DNA from: Salvator merianae | Taxonomy: Eukaryota > Chordata > Lepidosauria > Squamata > Teiidae | Direction: 5' to 3' | NCBI GenBank assembly: GCA_003586115.2 | Contig: QVOM02000025.1 | Coordinates: forward strand, 50,939,479-51,003,478 | Length of the DNA: 64,000 nucleotides | In this document: positions 34,641-46,289 of the stretch, in pieces | How the letters are laid out: each line of letters opens with the position of its first letter | Numbering within the stretch: the stretch's first letter is position 1 | The notes under the pieces: model-generated | Seen by the model: only the letters and a program-made list of their open reading frames with translations | Databases searched by the model: none | Told to the model about the DNA's origin: nothing | Position numbers and translations under genes: made by a program

Positions 34641-35162
34641 TATCCATTTGGAAAAGATGTTCCAAAAATTCTTAATTCTTTCAGTTACTCATGTTAATAG
34701 TATTGTTTTAGACACCTTTAAGATAATTCTGTCTTTAATCTGATTTTATATTACATTGATGTTTTATTTTATAATAACCACTATATTTTTTCAGTAAAGA
34801 AAATTAACAGCATAAGACTATCCTCAGAGAGATTTTTTCCTTGAAATATTTAGTGGAAACTTTATGGTACCACTTTCAAAATGTCAAATATATACCAACC
34901 TATTATCAAATATAATGTCAAAGTTTCATTGTCAAGGAGTTTTAATTCCTTGAATAGAACTGTAGCAACAAACTAGGAGAATAGAAGGTTGTATTTGCTC
35001 ACTTATTCTTCAACCATTCTTGATCCAAGAGTCAGCCAAATCATATATAATCCTCCTCCATCTTCCTCCATCTTTAAAATGTACTTATGGGGCTTTTGGT
35101 GAAATCTCCTTGAAGCTACTTTCTTGAAGCTATTGAAATCTAAATCTGAGAAGCCTCAAACA

Positions 35163-35636
35163 AAGCGGTTCTGTGCAGCTCCTATCAAGAAAGGGGCAGA
35201 GATCAACCCATAATGTCCACGTGTCCCAGAACATCACTGTTTGCATTTAGACAACTGTTCTGGGACAGCTGCATGTTCTAACCCCACAGCTTGCAAAGCT
35301 TTGGAGCCAGTCTCCAACATTTTCAATGGACTGGAATTAAGGTTTTAGGCCCAGAGGAGCACCAAACATGTTGCACCTCCAGAACGATTCCCCTGCAAAA
35401 CTGGAAAATAGAGCATGCACCTCACAAGCCTCCGTGAGTTGGTTCACAAGTCACTAGACCACTGGTAGACAATTCTATAAAGGACTAATGGTATCCTAGA
35501 CTAGGCAGCTATTTTGGACCACCTAGTTTGTTATATGCTCTGTCCAATGAGGGCAGAGTGCACTAGGGGTGAGCATCAAAAGGAGGACACTAGTTGACTT
35601 CAGGAACCATTCCACAGGAAAGTGCAGAAAGGCCCA
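35163..35636 (+). repeat. Dispersed repeat family R, copy 5
   Basis: Right end AAGTGCAGAAAGGCCC is clear; the left end GCGGTTCTGTGCAGCTCC is a degenerate inverse. Inner blocks 'GGCCCAGAGGAGCACCAA' and 'GATTCCCCTGCAAAACTGG' match copy 3. Confidence 0.5.
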
Positions 35637-36462
35637 CAGATTGGGTTGGGGGATTTGTTATGGGCTACAGTAGGGCATTAAGCACATAGTAGGCTACTAT
35701 GATAAACAAATAACACAGAGAGGTGTAATTAAACTAGATTATCAATTTGTTGCAAATGCTTGTTTCCCATCTCAAGCTAAGTTTATTCTGCTTCAAATAT
35801 ATATAATATATATTAGGTGTGCCATAAGGGCATGGTTAGTGGTGCTCCTCCACATCCAACAGATCGGAGATTGACTCTACCCCACTCTCCTTTTGTTTTT
35901 CATGCATAGTTTGGCTCAGGCCAGGCTAATGTATCCATAATCCATTATGTTCAGTGGATAATTTTCAGATGGGCTTGAAAAGAATTGCAAACTCAACAGC
36001 ATCTCACCTACCACTAGTTCTGCCTATTCTAACCCTTAGGACTCCTTCCTTTTAGTTGTCTTGTCTTCTACCCCACCAGGCATCGGCTGTGCATGAAGTG
36101 ATTTTGTAAACCACACAATTAGGGGAGAGAAGAACTCAAAAAAAAAAAAAAAAAAACCGATGTCCACAATAACTGCATTCTCATTCCTTCCTTTCCATTT
36201 TCTGTCCTCAGTACCTGAACTCTGGCTCATTCAATAAAGCACCCTACCAATTATCATTTTAGCTCAAGACCCCTCAGGCTATCTCTCCCAAGAGCATGCC
36301 CATTTTTCCTTCCAGGGACAACAACAACAACAACAAGAGTATGTGACCAGACAGGACTTTTTTTCTCTCAATTGCCCCTTTTACAAAACACATCTCTTCT
36401 GCAGACACCCAGAAAAACAGTCATTCAAACAGTTAACCTATCCCATGCTTCCAGACAGAGGC
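35637..36462. other. Unassigned stretch with a possible SINE head
   Basis: Around 35817-35890 the sequence GGCATGGTTAGTGGTGC followed by CGGAGATTGACTCTA resembles tRNA-type A and B boxes, but no SINE body follows, so this is only a possibility. A 20-base A run is at 36138. Confidence 0.3.
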
Positions 36463-36766
36463 ACGGTGGCACAGAAGGCTAAGGCACTGATCTTTCAATA
36501 GGAGGATCGGAGTTCAAGGCCCCTGTCTGCCGTGTAGAGACAGGGGCCTTGAACTGATGAGCGCCCTCTACTGGCCTCTAGCTCCAGTCAACCTAGTTGT
36601 TCGAAAGCAAGTAATTGCAAGTAGATAAATAGGGAGCATCACATTGTGTGATGCGGAAGATAGACAGATGTAAACCTTCGGGCGAAAACTAACCTTGTAA
36701 GCCGCTTTGAGTCAGCTTCAGCCGAGAAAAGCGGGGTATAAAAACCAAGTTCTTCTTCTTCTTTAT
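36463..36766 (+). mobile_element. tRNA-derived SINE with L2-like 3' tail
   Basis: The head has an A-box-like TGGCACAGAAGG and a B-box-like GGAGTTCAAGGCCCC at tRNA spacing. The body follows, and the 3' end GTAAGCCGCTTTGAGTC...GAGAAAAGCGGGGTATAAAA forms a stem-loop before a CTT repeat tail. The tail style (CCGC...GCGG then ATAAA) resembles that of the L2-like LINE at 44128. An unusual 18-bp-arm hairpin overlaps the B box. I found no clear target duplication. Confidence 0.75.
36511..36555. repeat. Perfect hairpin over the SINE B box
   Basis: Arms 36511-36528 and 36538-36555 are perfectly complementary over 18 bp with a 9-nt loop (GCCGTGTAG). The left arm includes the B-box-like GTTCAAGGCCCC. 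Confidence 0.9.
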
Positions 36767-36794
36767 TCACTTTGAAAATTGACAGCAGCTTCCT

Positions 36795-37085
36795 GACAAC
36801 AAGTGCTCACCACTGATTGGCAACTGGCCTGCCCAGCTTTCTGTGACTCTGATTGGTTATTTGCTGGTGGCATTTTTCCCCATGCTGTGATTGGCTACAT
36901 TTTCCTCTTCTGTGCTTGTGAAGCTCCCTTCCTATTGCAATGGAAATAAAGAGCTGATTTCAGTGTCATTTTACCCTCTATGAGGAATGGACACCCATTC
37001 CCAGGCTTTACAATGCAGTAAGGTCATTTTAGGGGTTTTATGTCTGCCTTTACAGCCTCAAATTCACCCAGAGGGTGTCTGATCA
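36795..37085 (+). repeat. Dispersed repeat family C, copy 2 (LTR-like?)
   Basis: Homologous to 10345-10625. Three ATTGG (inverted CCAAT) motifs precede GGAAATAAAGAG, which holds an AATAAA signal. It begins just after the SINE. Confidence 0.55.
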
Positions 37086-37099
37086 TACCCAGCATGAGG

Positions 37100-38724
37100 T
37101 CAGACCATGTGTTTGTTTTAAATAATTCATTAAGGCAAACACAGGCATTTACTAACACCAGGATTAGTACTTCTAAATCATAAACATATTGTATGAAATC
37201 CAAATCTATTTTCCTAGTTCTTTAACCACTGCACAGAAAAGAGAATTTCACTTGGATATTTGCTAAAATGCTTTGTTCTGCATATAACTTTATTAAAACA
37301 ATGAGCAAGATTTTCCCACGACATCTTTATTTATTTATTTATTATTTATTTATTTTAATTATACAAACTGTTTGAACCTTCCTGACTCTGAAGAAAGTTC
37401 TCAAAGTTTAGTCTCATCCACTAGATAGTTTAAGAACTGGTGAATGCCACAGGCCTCCAGCAAAATTCTCTGTCATAAACCTTCAAAACTGTGAATATAG
37501 TTTTACTATGGAAAAGTGCTGTTTCATGTGTCGTCAGAGAGCAGAAAATAAACTTGACTATCACTATCACTGCTTTTCCTTCATTTCTTTTTCTACCCTG
37601 AAAGCAGCTGCACTCATTTACAAGACATAGTTCTAAACCAGATTCAGGTGAGAAGAAGCAGGACAGAATGAGACCTGTAAAATGAATAGAAGCTGTACTG
37701 AGTTCATATGATTTTGTTGTTGATGATCATGACAGAATTTTATCCAGGAGCCACTGCTGTTCATGCGAATGCATAGATGGAGATAAGCGGATGTTAATGA
37801 TAGTTTCATGAAATGGTGACTGAAAGAGGTTGTCTTTCCAAACAGTGAGCTGTGATTAAGGCTGCTACTGGTCTGTTCACTACAAGGAAAGTCTCTCATT
37901 TCCAATCGCTGCTTCTTTTCCCTCTGTGTAAACCACAGTTCCTGTGTTACTACTCTAGAGGAAGCAGGCACCATTAAAAAAAAATGGAATGGATATGAAC
38001 CATGTATGACCTCTCAATGTACTGAGGAAACAATGCATAGAAGGTTCACAGCATGATGAGTGCATCCACAACACTGCATCATAGGGTGTGCAAAAGCAAG
38101 GATGCTTGCTACCACTCCTAGGATAAAATGTGTGCCAGTCAAGTGGCCGGTCCCTCACCCCTCTTTGTTTATACAGCTGATATCAGAGATGAACTATCTG
38201 TTCTGAAGGCAAGAGACCTACTCATGTTGGAAAGGCTTCATAAGTGAACCTTTGCTGATGTGATGCCATAAAGAACTCCCTGTACCCCTTTTTTTCCAAA
38301 CAATTATAGAGAGCACCATGAATGGTGAAAGTGCCATCAGAGTGCTTTTTCAGATCTGTGACTAAGGATCCATGGGAGATCAATCAAAGGACTTCTAGAA
38401 CCTTTCTCAGAATGGTCTACAGTGGTGTGCACCTTCGATGTTTGACTGTTGCACCCATAGAGCTTCCTAGGGATTCCTACTACCATAGATATAGATGCAC
38501 TCTATGTCTAGTCTCACCAAATACTGCAATGTAAGTATCTGCACCTAAATACATCTGCAATTCATATCAATTTTAATGTGTTATGAATGGGTTTATATTC
38601 TGAGAAGGATGAACTCCGAGATGCTAGGTGACGCTAGACTGCAGATCCTTAGACACTCAGGTGTCATTTCAAAGCATTTAATCTCAATTGCTGCATCACT
38701 TCATTCACTATGTACTATGAAAAT
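37100..38724. other. Unassigned non-coding stretch
   Basis: An ATTT run at about 37327-37355; otherwise nothing recognised. Confidence 0.5.
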
Positions 38725-38764
38725 ATCTCTCTCTCTCTCACACACACAAACACACACACACACA
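38725..38764. repeat. (CT)n-(CA)n microsatellite
   Basis: CT run followed by CA run with AAA interruptions. Confidence 0.9.
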
Positions 38765-39588
38765 AATCTAGATTTTTTTGTGTTGCCATTTGCCAGTCTC
38801 TAGCATTTATTCTCCATAATATCTTTCCCCCAGTTGCATGTTTATATTTAATTGTCATTTGCAATGCCTGTAATTCAAAATAAATGACTTGAATAGAAAA
38901 ATTAAAATATCCCTTTGTTAAACAAGGAGAGAGACCTTTAGTGATCTGGATCCAGCTACAATTCACAATGTCAAGCCTGTGATCCAATTTTTAATAGAAA
39001 AGCATAAAAAAATTCTTTTTATGTCTTTCTAATTTGGCTCAGAATAAGCACATTATTCTGTTCCAAGCACAAGAGAATCTTCCGTTGGGGCAAATTTCCA
39101 TCAGACTTTGACAGATGGAATACCACTACAGAGGAACTTATAAACACCACAATATCATATATTCAGGGTTTCAAATCCAATTAGTACCAACATAGGTTAA
39201 AAAAAGAAGAAGAGCAAAGATTATATAGCCAAAACCATACTGTAGCCATGACCCTACAAGTTTACCATATAGGAAAGACGACAGCAGCATTGCACATTTG
39301 ATGGTTGCATCGATGGAGCAATCTCAGCAGGTATAGCTTAAATGCAGGCAGCACCAGCTGAAATTTCCTCTTCTATGCAGCCATCAACAATATAACACTC
39401 CCGTCTTCTTTTCCATATGGTGACTCTTGTTAATGGCAACCTGCCAAGCAATAATTTCCATTAAGGACTTAAAAAAAAAAATCAGCCACAATTTTGTATT
39501 CCTTTCCACTTAGTAGTTTTTCAGACAAATACATGACTGATACTTTCAGTTTTCTCCCGGGTTTAAAGCTGTGTAAGGCTTAAATCTG
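38765..39588. other. Unassigned non-coding stretch
   Basis: No supported feature. Confidence 0.5.
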
Positions 39589-40335
39589 GGGCCTGTTCGC
39601 ACCTTCCATGCTAGACTAGGCTAATTAGCCCAGTCTAGAGTGGAACAGACCCCATCGTGCAGACACCGTCTGCACTATGGGACCTGAAAACACACCCCAA
39701 GCTGGATAATGGCGTTCGCCAGTGCGAACGCCATTATCCAGCCGAATGCTCGCCACAACAGTGGCCAGCAAGCATCAGGGTGCTGCCATGGCGACCGGGA
39801 GGCCCGCACGGTGATGATGTCATCACGGCGCGCCGCGCAGGCCTCCCGGTCGCCTTGGCAGCAGCCTGACGCTTTGTAGGCTGCTGCCAAGGCGACTGCC
39901 ATTCGCGCCTGCGATCGGGCACCAGAACGCCGGACGGGGCGCAGCGCCACCTCGTCCAGCGTCCCTGGCCCGATCGCGGTGGCGTGGGGTCCATTGGAGC
40001 CTCGTACGGGGCCCATTTGGGCCCGTGCAAAGTGGTGGACTCCATTGCCCATCATGCATTGCGTGATCACATGGTCATGCAATGCATGATGGGCAGGCTG
40101 ATCGCCCAGAAGATGGCTGCCGCTGGGTAAGTGCGGATGAATGCTTACCGGAACCGAACCCGATCGTGTTGGTGGGGATGTGGACTGCAAACTTCCTCAC
40201 CACCGCTGGTTGGGTTCCGGTAAGCATTGGGTGAGGGTGGGGGAATTTTGGGTGAGCTCGGGCCGGATAGGTGTGCGGAAGCTCCGTACTAGCGTACTTC
40301 CCGAAGCTCACCTTTTGCTAAGTGCGAACAGGCCC
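39589..40335 (+). mobile_element. Palindrome-chain MITE, family A, best-preserved copy
   Basis: 747 bp with ends GGGCCTGTTCGCACCTT and AAGTGCGAACAGGCCC. The inside is a series of palindromes: 39604-39645 (42 bp, no loop), 39651-39681, 39701-39742 (perfect 19-bp arms, 4-nt loop), 39781-39863 (24-bp arms, one mismatch, with an inner hairpin), 39849-39896 (perfect 19-bp arms, 10-nt loop), 40046-40095 (21-bp arms, one mismatch) and 40140-40228 (16-bp arms). It is rich in CpG, unlike its surroundings. No transposase is encoded; the open frames are composition artefacts. Flanks CTG and TGG do not give a clean target duplication. Confidence 0.85.
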
Positions 40336-40659
40336 TGGGAGGCCAGTCAATAAGAGCAGGTGCTATTTTATTTTCTTCAAAGTTTAAATTGTGTTTTCAG
40401 CATAAAACATACCAAAAAAAAAAAAAAGATCCATATGGAAATGCTCAAAGTTTGCTTTCTATGAGGGAGGTGCGTTACTTGAAACAGTAAACTATACTAG
40501 GTTATCCATAACTGGTATTTATAAGTGTGTATGTGTATGTGTGTAAGTGGTGATAATGGTGAGATAATAGAGATGTAAAACTGGAATCACATTTCCATTT
40601 ATGAAAGGAGGTGCCCACCACCATACAGAAAGGCACACACTACTACTACATCAATGCCC
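40336..40659. other. Unassigned non-coding stretch
   Basis: A short poly(A) run and GTGTAT-rich sequence; no gene. Confidence 0.5.
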
Positions 40660-40858
40660 CACTGCTAGAGAGAGACTACCTCTGCTCCCAGCTGCCTCAG
40701 GGTGAGAGACTGAGGTAGGCTTGATAGAGCTACTGAAATCTGGCAGTGGGAGGACTTTGGAGGATGCTGGAATAGTCTGGAGCTTTGCAGGACCAGGACC
40801 AGCCAGCAAGGAGCCATTTTACACCGAGGCTCTGCAACCTATATAGGCATCCGGGCCT

Positions 40859-41848
40859 GTGGCCTTGGCCTCTTTTGTCATCTGTACTGTAATGTCCCAG
40901 AGCAGGGAAACTAGAGGGGACAGGTTACTGGGAGCTAATATTACTGTGGTAACAGGCAGGGGGAGGTATGGTGGTGGGAGGCAGAAGAGACAACATAGGA
41001 GAAGGAGTGTTAGATGTGTCAAAGCTATCACTCCTTCCATTCTGCCTTCCAACCGGCAAAATTTAGGGATTCCTGCCAACCAACCAACTACTCTGACAAT
41101 GCTGCTTTTAAATGCCAGATCAGTCCTAAAGAAAACATCTGTCATCCATGATCTGATTCTGGATGAAGGGGTGGATCTGGCATGCATTACTGAGACCTGG
41201 GTGGATGAGATGGGTGGGCCTGGTCTCAGGCAGCTCTGTTCCCCAGGCTATTCAGTGCAGCACTGTTCCAGTCCAGTTGGATGGGGAGGAGGTGTTGCTG
41301 TGGTCCATAAGAATTTGGTTCCACTTACCAGGAGGCCAGTCCGCTCTGTACCTGGATGTGAGGGTCTGTTTCTGCTGTTGGGACATAGAGACAGAAGAGG
41401 GATTCTGTTTGTGTACCTTCCACTCTGCTGCCCTGCAGCCTCCCTATGTGAGCTGTCTGAGGTGGTCTTGGATGTGGTGTTGGAGGCTCTTGGCACAGTT
41501 GTGTTGGGGAATTTCAACATCCATGCTGAGACGAACCTCAGTGGGCCAGCTCAGTTCTTCATGGCCTCCATGACAACCATGGGGCTATCTCAATATGTTA
41601 CTGGTCCAACACATGCAGCAGGACACACCCTTGATTTGGTCTTTGCCACAGAGCAGAATGGTGAAACTCTGTTGGTAGGAGGGCTAACAATAAGCCCATT
41701 GTCATGGACAGATCACTCCCTGGTGAGGTTTGTCCTTACAGTGACACCTTCCCTCTGCAGGGGTGGAGGACCTGTACAGATGGCCCGCCCCTGGAGACTT
41801 ATGGAATATCATAGATTCCTGAATGCTTTGGGGGATTTTCCCGGTTGA
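40859..41848 (+). pseudogene. L2-like LINE endonuclease domain
   Basis: 329-codon frame. Residues ~80 onward form the apurinic-type endonuclease: LLNARSVLKK, the metal-binding Glu in ITETW, GGGVAVVHK, VLGNFNIHAE and TDHSLVRF near the end. In this family the block is normally GDFN; here the Asp is replaced by Asn, so nicking activity is probably lost. The frame stops at 41848, before the RT part. Confidence 0.85.
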
Positions 41849-42354
41849 CACGGATGGTGCTCCTGCCAAGGCTCTGGTCTTACTGTGGAATCATGAGGTG
41901 AACAGAGCCATTGGCTTGATCACACCCTAGTGCCCTCAACCCAGCTGTGGAACCCATAAAGCACCCTGGTATTCCATGGAATTACAGGTGATGAAGCAAG
42001 CGGACTGATGGCTAGAGCACAGGTGGTGTAAATCCCACAGTGAATCTGACCAAGCACGTGTTAGAGCACATTATCATGCTTACCATGATAATGGTAGGAG
42101 GATGGGGGTGGCAAAAAGGTCTGGCTTTGCCACAACCATTGCATCCTCAAGTAGCCATCCTGCAGAGCTTTTTAGAGTGATAAATGGGCTCTTGAGACCT
42201 AGCCCAAGAAGGCAAGGACAGTTACCATCTAACATCTGCTGTGACACATTTGCTACGCACTTTGAGGATAAAGTCGCTCAGATCCATAGGGGACGATACC
42301 ACAATTCAAAATAGTCCAAAGGAAACGTCCAGAGGACCGTCTGGTCCTGTTATT

Positions 42355-43933
42355 TTGGATCAATTCCAATTATTGAGGCCTGAGGATGTGGACAAGTTGC
42401 TTGCTGGGTTTCGGGTGACCACATGCTCTCTAGACCCTTGCCCATCTTGGTTGATAAAAGCTAGCTGACAGGGTATGACTGGGTGGGTTTTGGGAGTAGT
42501 GAATGCCTCCCTGAGGGATGGGGTAGTACCAATGGCTCTGAAAGAGGCAGTGGTACACCCCCTTCTGAAGGGGCCATCCCTGGTCCCTGAAGTTTTAAAC
42601 AACTACTGCCCAGTGGCAAACATACCCTCCTTGGGAAAGACTCTGGAGAGAGTTGTTGCTACCCAATTGTGAGCATGCTTGGAGGAAGCTGATTATCTGG
42701 ATCCATTTCAATCTGGCTTTAGGCCCAGTCATGGCACTGAAACTGCCTTGGTCACCCTGATCAATGATTTTCTCTGGAAGAAAGACCGAGGAAATATTAC
42801 TCTGTTAGTTCTCCTGGACCTTTCATCTGCTTTTGATACCATTGACCATGGTATCCTCCTGGAAAGGCTATGGGGACTGGGAGTTGGAGGCACAAAATTG
42901 CAGTGGTTCTGCTCCTATCTCCAAGGCTGATACCAGAGAGTAGCAGTGGGGGATACCTGTTCGAGGCCCTGGGTGCTCACCTGTGGGGTTCCTCAGGGAT
43001 TTATCTTATCCCCCATGCTATTTAATGTCTATATGAAGCCACTGGGTATGGTCATCAGGAGATTTGGAGTAAGGTGTCATCAATATGCAGACGACACCAG
43101 CTCTATCTGTCCATGTCACCAGGAACAGGAGAGGCAGTTGAAGTACTTGACAAGTGCCTGGGGACAGTAATGGACTGGATGAGGGTGAATAAATTGAAAT
43201 TAAATCCAGACAAGACGGAGGTGCTATGTGTTAAAGGTTTTCTTGTCCATGAAGAACGGAGGCATCCTGCCCTTGATGGGGTTTCTCTGCCCTGGAAGAA
43301 ACAGGTGGGTAATCCGGGAGTGCTCTTGGACTCTACATTGACACTTGAGGCTCTGGTGGAAGCGGTGGCCAAGAGTGTCTACCACCAGTTTCGGCTGGTT
43401 TGCCAACTTCAGCCCTTTGTGGACAGGAACAGTCTGGCCACAGTAATCCACACTCTGGTAACTTCCAGATTGGACTATTGTAATGCACTCTACATGGGGC
43501 TGCCTTTGAAGATGGTTTGGAAGCTGCAGCTGGTGCAGAATGCAGCAGCTATACTGCTGACTTGCACTGCTGGCCGGTCACATATCACACCAGTCTTGAA
43601 AGAACTGCACTGGCTGCCTATCCACTACCAAGCCCTATTCAAGGTGCTAACATTAACATTTAAGGCCCTAAATGGCTTGGGCCCCAAATGTCTAAAGGAG
43701 CGCCTCCTCCAATACAGACCTGCCCGTACCTTAGGATCTGGCACAGAGGACCTCTTGTCTGTGCCTCCCCCTTCAGTGGTTAGGGGGGTCGGGACATGTG
43801 AGAAGGCCTTCTCAGACATTGCTCCCAGATTGTGGAATGGTGTCCCCTCTGAGGTACGTCATACACCATCATTGCTTGCCTTTCGAAGGCAATTAAAGAT
43901 GTACCTCTTTACCCTGGCCTTTGGCCAAGGCAA

Positions 43934-43996
<63 letters not shown>

Positions 43997-44039
43997 TTCC
44001 CCTGCTGGTACTGTCATAGACCATTTTTATTGTTTTTAA
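42355..44039 (+). pseudogene. L2-like LINE reverse transcriptase and C-terminal domain
   Basis: Broken into at least five frames. In order: an N-terminal RT segment near 42361-42600, PFQSGFRPSHGTETALV and LLDLSSAFDTIDHGIL (42679-42930), CGVPQGFILSPMLFNVYM (42946-43060), the catalytic YADDT (43084-43098) and the C-terminal region to about 43930, with PLVRSRLDYCN-type and TRS.RNFF-type equivalents (VTSRLDYCNALYMGLP). The catalytic pair of Asp is intact, but the frame is not. Confidence 0.88.
43934..43996. repeat. (ATT)n microsatellite in the LINE tail
   Basis: About twenty ATT units inserted or expanded at the end of the LINE coding region; it adds a leucine run to the open frame. Confidence 0.95.
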
Positions 44040-44212
44040 TCTGTTTTTATATTGGTTTAAATTGTATTGTTTTTAGGGTTTTTAATCTGGTTTTATTTAT
44101 TTTTTGGGTATTTTTTTACATTTGTTGTGATCCGCCCTGGGGCCTTCGGGTATAGGGCAGGATAGAAATCAAAATAAAGATAAAGATAAATAAATAAATA
44201 TCATTTTGTTGT

Positions 44213-44766
44213 GGTAAATGCCTTGTGGTAATCATGTCAGTCTATTTCCAAGCATGATGGCCATCAGAGGGCCCATTGTTGCAGGACCCAATTTCATGCC
44301 CTAAATTGAGGTGCCACAATCAGGCACTGAAAATGATGCCTGTAGAATCTAAAATAGAAACATGAGCTGCTGCTAAGGCTCATGTATTTGGTAGTGTTAG
44401 CACCTACACACAGGATTTTTAAGGAATACTGGTTTTGTTCAACTGATAATGAATTGGAGCCAATCGCAAAGGAGAAGAAGACACCTGGCTGATTTCCATA
44501 CAAAGTTTATTTATCAGAGCTTCCAAAAGCACACAGGAAATAACTATATTATACAACAAGACACAAATGCAAAAGCAAGTGGCAATTAAAAAAAAAAAAA
44601 GAAACAAGTGGCAGAACACAATCTTGGCCAAATTTAGTTGAACAGTAAAGCTAGGAGCAAGACTGCAAAACAACTAAGCCATAGCTTGTATCAAGGGAGT
44701 AAATTTTAGAGGATGAAAGTTCATGTGGTCTCTCAGGCTTATGGCAAGGCAGAGGCTGAATTAAGG
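44213..44766. other. Unassigned stretch between the two LINEs
   Basis: No supported gene. A minus-strand AATAAA occurs near 44510 but no LTR boundaries could be set. Confidence 0.45.
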
Positions 44767-45069
44767 AAAAAAGCAAAAAAGGAAGGGGTCTGTGCATGCT
44801 CTCCTATAGGCCCTTAATGAATAAATCTTTTTGAAGGAGAAAGTTTCCCCCCTAAAAAGCTGAGACTTAATTGTGAGTGGTTGGAAAAGACAGTAGGAGT
44901 TGAGGAGAGACTGATCCTGTGCCAAAAGATTGAAGTGGATTGCATGGAGGCTTTGAGAGCAAGAGGATCCAGCTGGTAATATGGTAGCTTGAGGGAAACT
45001 AGGCTCTCCAGGAAAATAAAGTTTGGAAAAGAAAATTGATAAACTCCTGGCATTATCAAAAGGGGTGGA

Positions 45070-45300
45070 AGAGTCATTGAAAAGCTATTGGAAGATGTTC
45101 AGGAAATTAAGCAAATAGCAAATAAAGCCTATCAGTTGGAGGAGGAGGACACTAAAGCAGTAAAAGAAAATAGAGAGGCAACAAAGGAGCTAGGGAAAGA
45201 AAGGACAGAACTGTCAGAGCAGATAACAAATTTGATTAATAGACAAAAAAGGAAAAATCTGAGCTTTTACAGTTTTCCAAACAGCTTACAGCCAAGGTAG
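45070..45300 (+). pseudogene. L1-like ORF1 remnant (coiled coil)
   Basis: About 70 residues rich in Glu, Lys and Leu with heptad spacing (for example ANKAYQLEEEDTKAVKENRE), then NRQKRKNLSFYSFP, as at the coiled-coil to RNA-binding junction of L1 ORF1 proteins. The frame stops at 45300. Confidence 0.6.
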
Positions 45301-46289
45301 ATTATTAAAACAATAACAGAATGGCTGAAATCCCTGAATATGGAAGTTAAATCAAGATGATATGGAGAGAACATATTGGAGTATGGGGCTGAAATGGAGT
45401 GGTGGAGTGACAAAAGACTTGATAGTTACATTTGCAAGAGAAAGTGTTCAAGATAAGGTATATAAGCAAATGACCATAAGGGATTTATAGTTTGAAAATA
45501 ACAAGGGTTTTTTTTTCTTTTTGGGGGGATTTGGTGAGGGAAACACTTCATGAAAGAGTTAAAATGAAATGGATTGGATGAAATATTATGGAGGCAGGAC
45601 TTAAACTTTCATGGACAATTCCCACAGCTATAGTTTATACAGAAAGCAAATTATACAAGGTTCAGAATGAAGAAGAAGGAATAGAGATGCTGAATTCTTG
45701 AATTAATGAATCGGGAAAGGTAATATTAGCTGGTAGGAATAATTATGAGTAAAAAAGAGTTAAGAAGTAGAATGTTGAATATGTTTGGAAGGTTTCTTTT
45801 TTATTAATTTTTTTTCCACTGATTAAGGATAAATTGCATAGGTGGGAGGATGATTTACTTAAGGTTAAATTTAAGGATTAAGGTTTAAAAATAGAGGATT
45901 ATAATTTTGGAGATCGAGCTATTGTCTAAGTGTTCTAAATAAATTGTGAATCATGATTTGAAGGGGATAAAAGAGAAGAGGTGAATTTGAGAGAAAAAGA
46001 GAAGAAATAGAAACTGAAGAACATAAAGTTTAAAGGGATGGGGGGAACAGAAATACAGAACGTTGGGGCTACAGGAGGAGGCCGGTATGAGAAATGCAGT
46101 CCACATAAAGACATGGAACAGGATGGATGATGTCAACTGTGTGCCATGGGAGGAAGGGGAGGTTGGTTTCCATTGCAGGAGGAAGTGTGGATCTAGAGGA
46201 TCATAGATGTAATCAAATAAAGTCATATGGAAGGGAAGAATATCAAGTACCAAGTAAAAGTTATAGAAATAAATGAGAAATTTGAAAGT

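Larger units (their letters stand above)
40660..44212 (+). mobile_element. L2-like LINE, nearly full length, defective
   Basis: About 3.5 kb. A short 5' region is followed by an endonuclease domain, a reverse transcriptase domain and a 3' tail CCGCCCTGGGGCCTTCGGG...GGCAGGATAGAAAT with AAATAAA repeats. The RT block GFRPSHGTETALV and LLDLSSAFDTIDH are typical of the L2 clade in vertebrates. Several frameshifts and stops break the reading frame. The 5' boundary is approximate. Confidence 0.88.

Noticed and set aside
35817..35890. tRNA gene or SINE
   Set aside because: A- and B-box-like words only; no cloverleaf and no SINE body or tail.
39657..40353. Long frames on both strands across 39657-40353 as genes
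   Set aside because: They lie within a palindromic, CpG-rich MITE; symmetry makes open frames on both strands.
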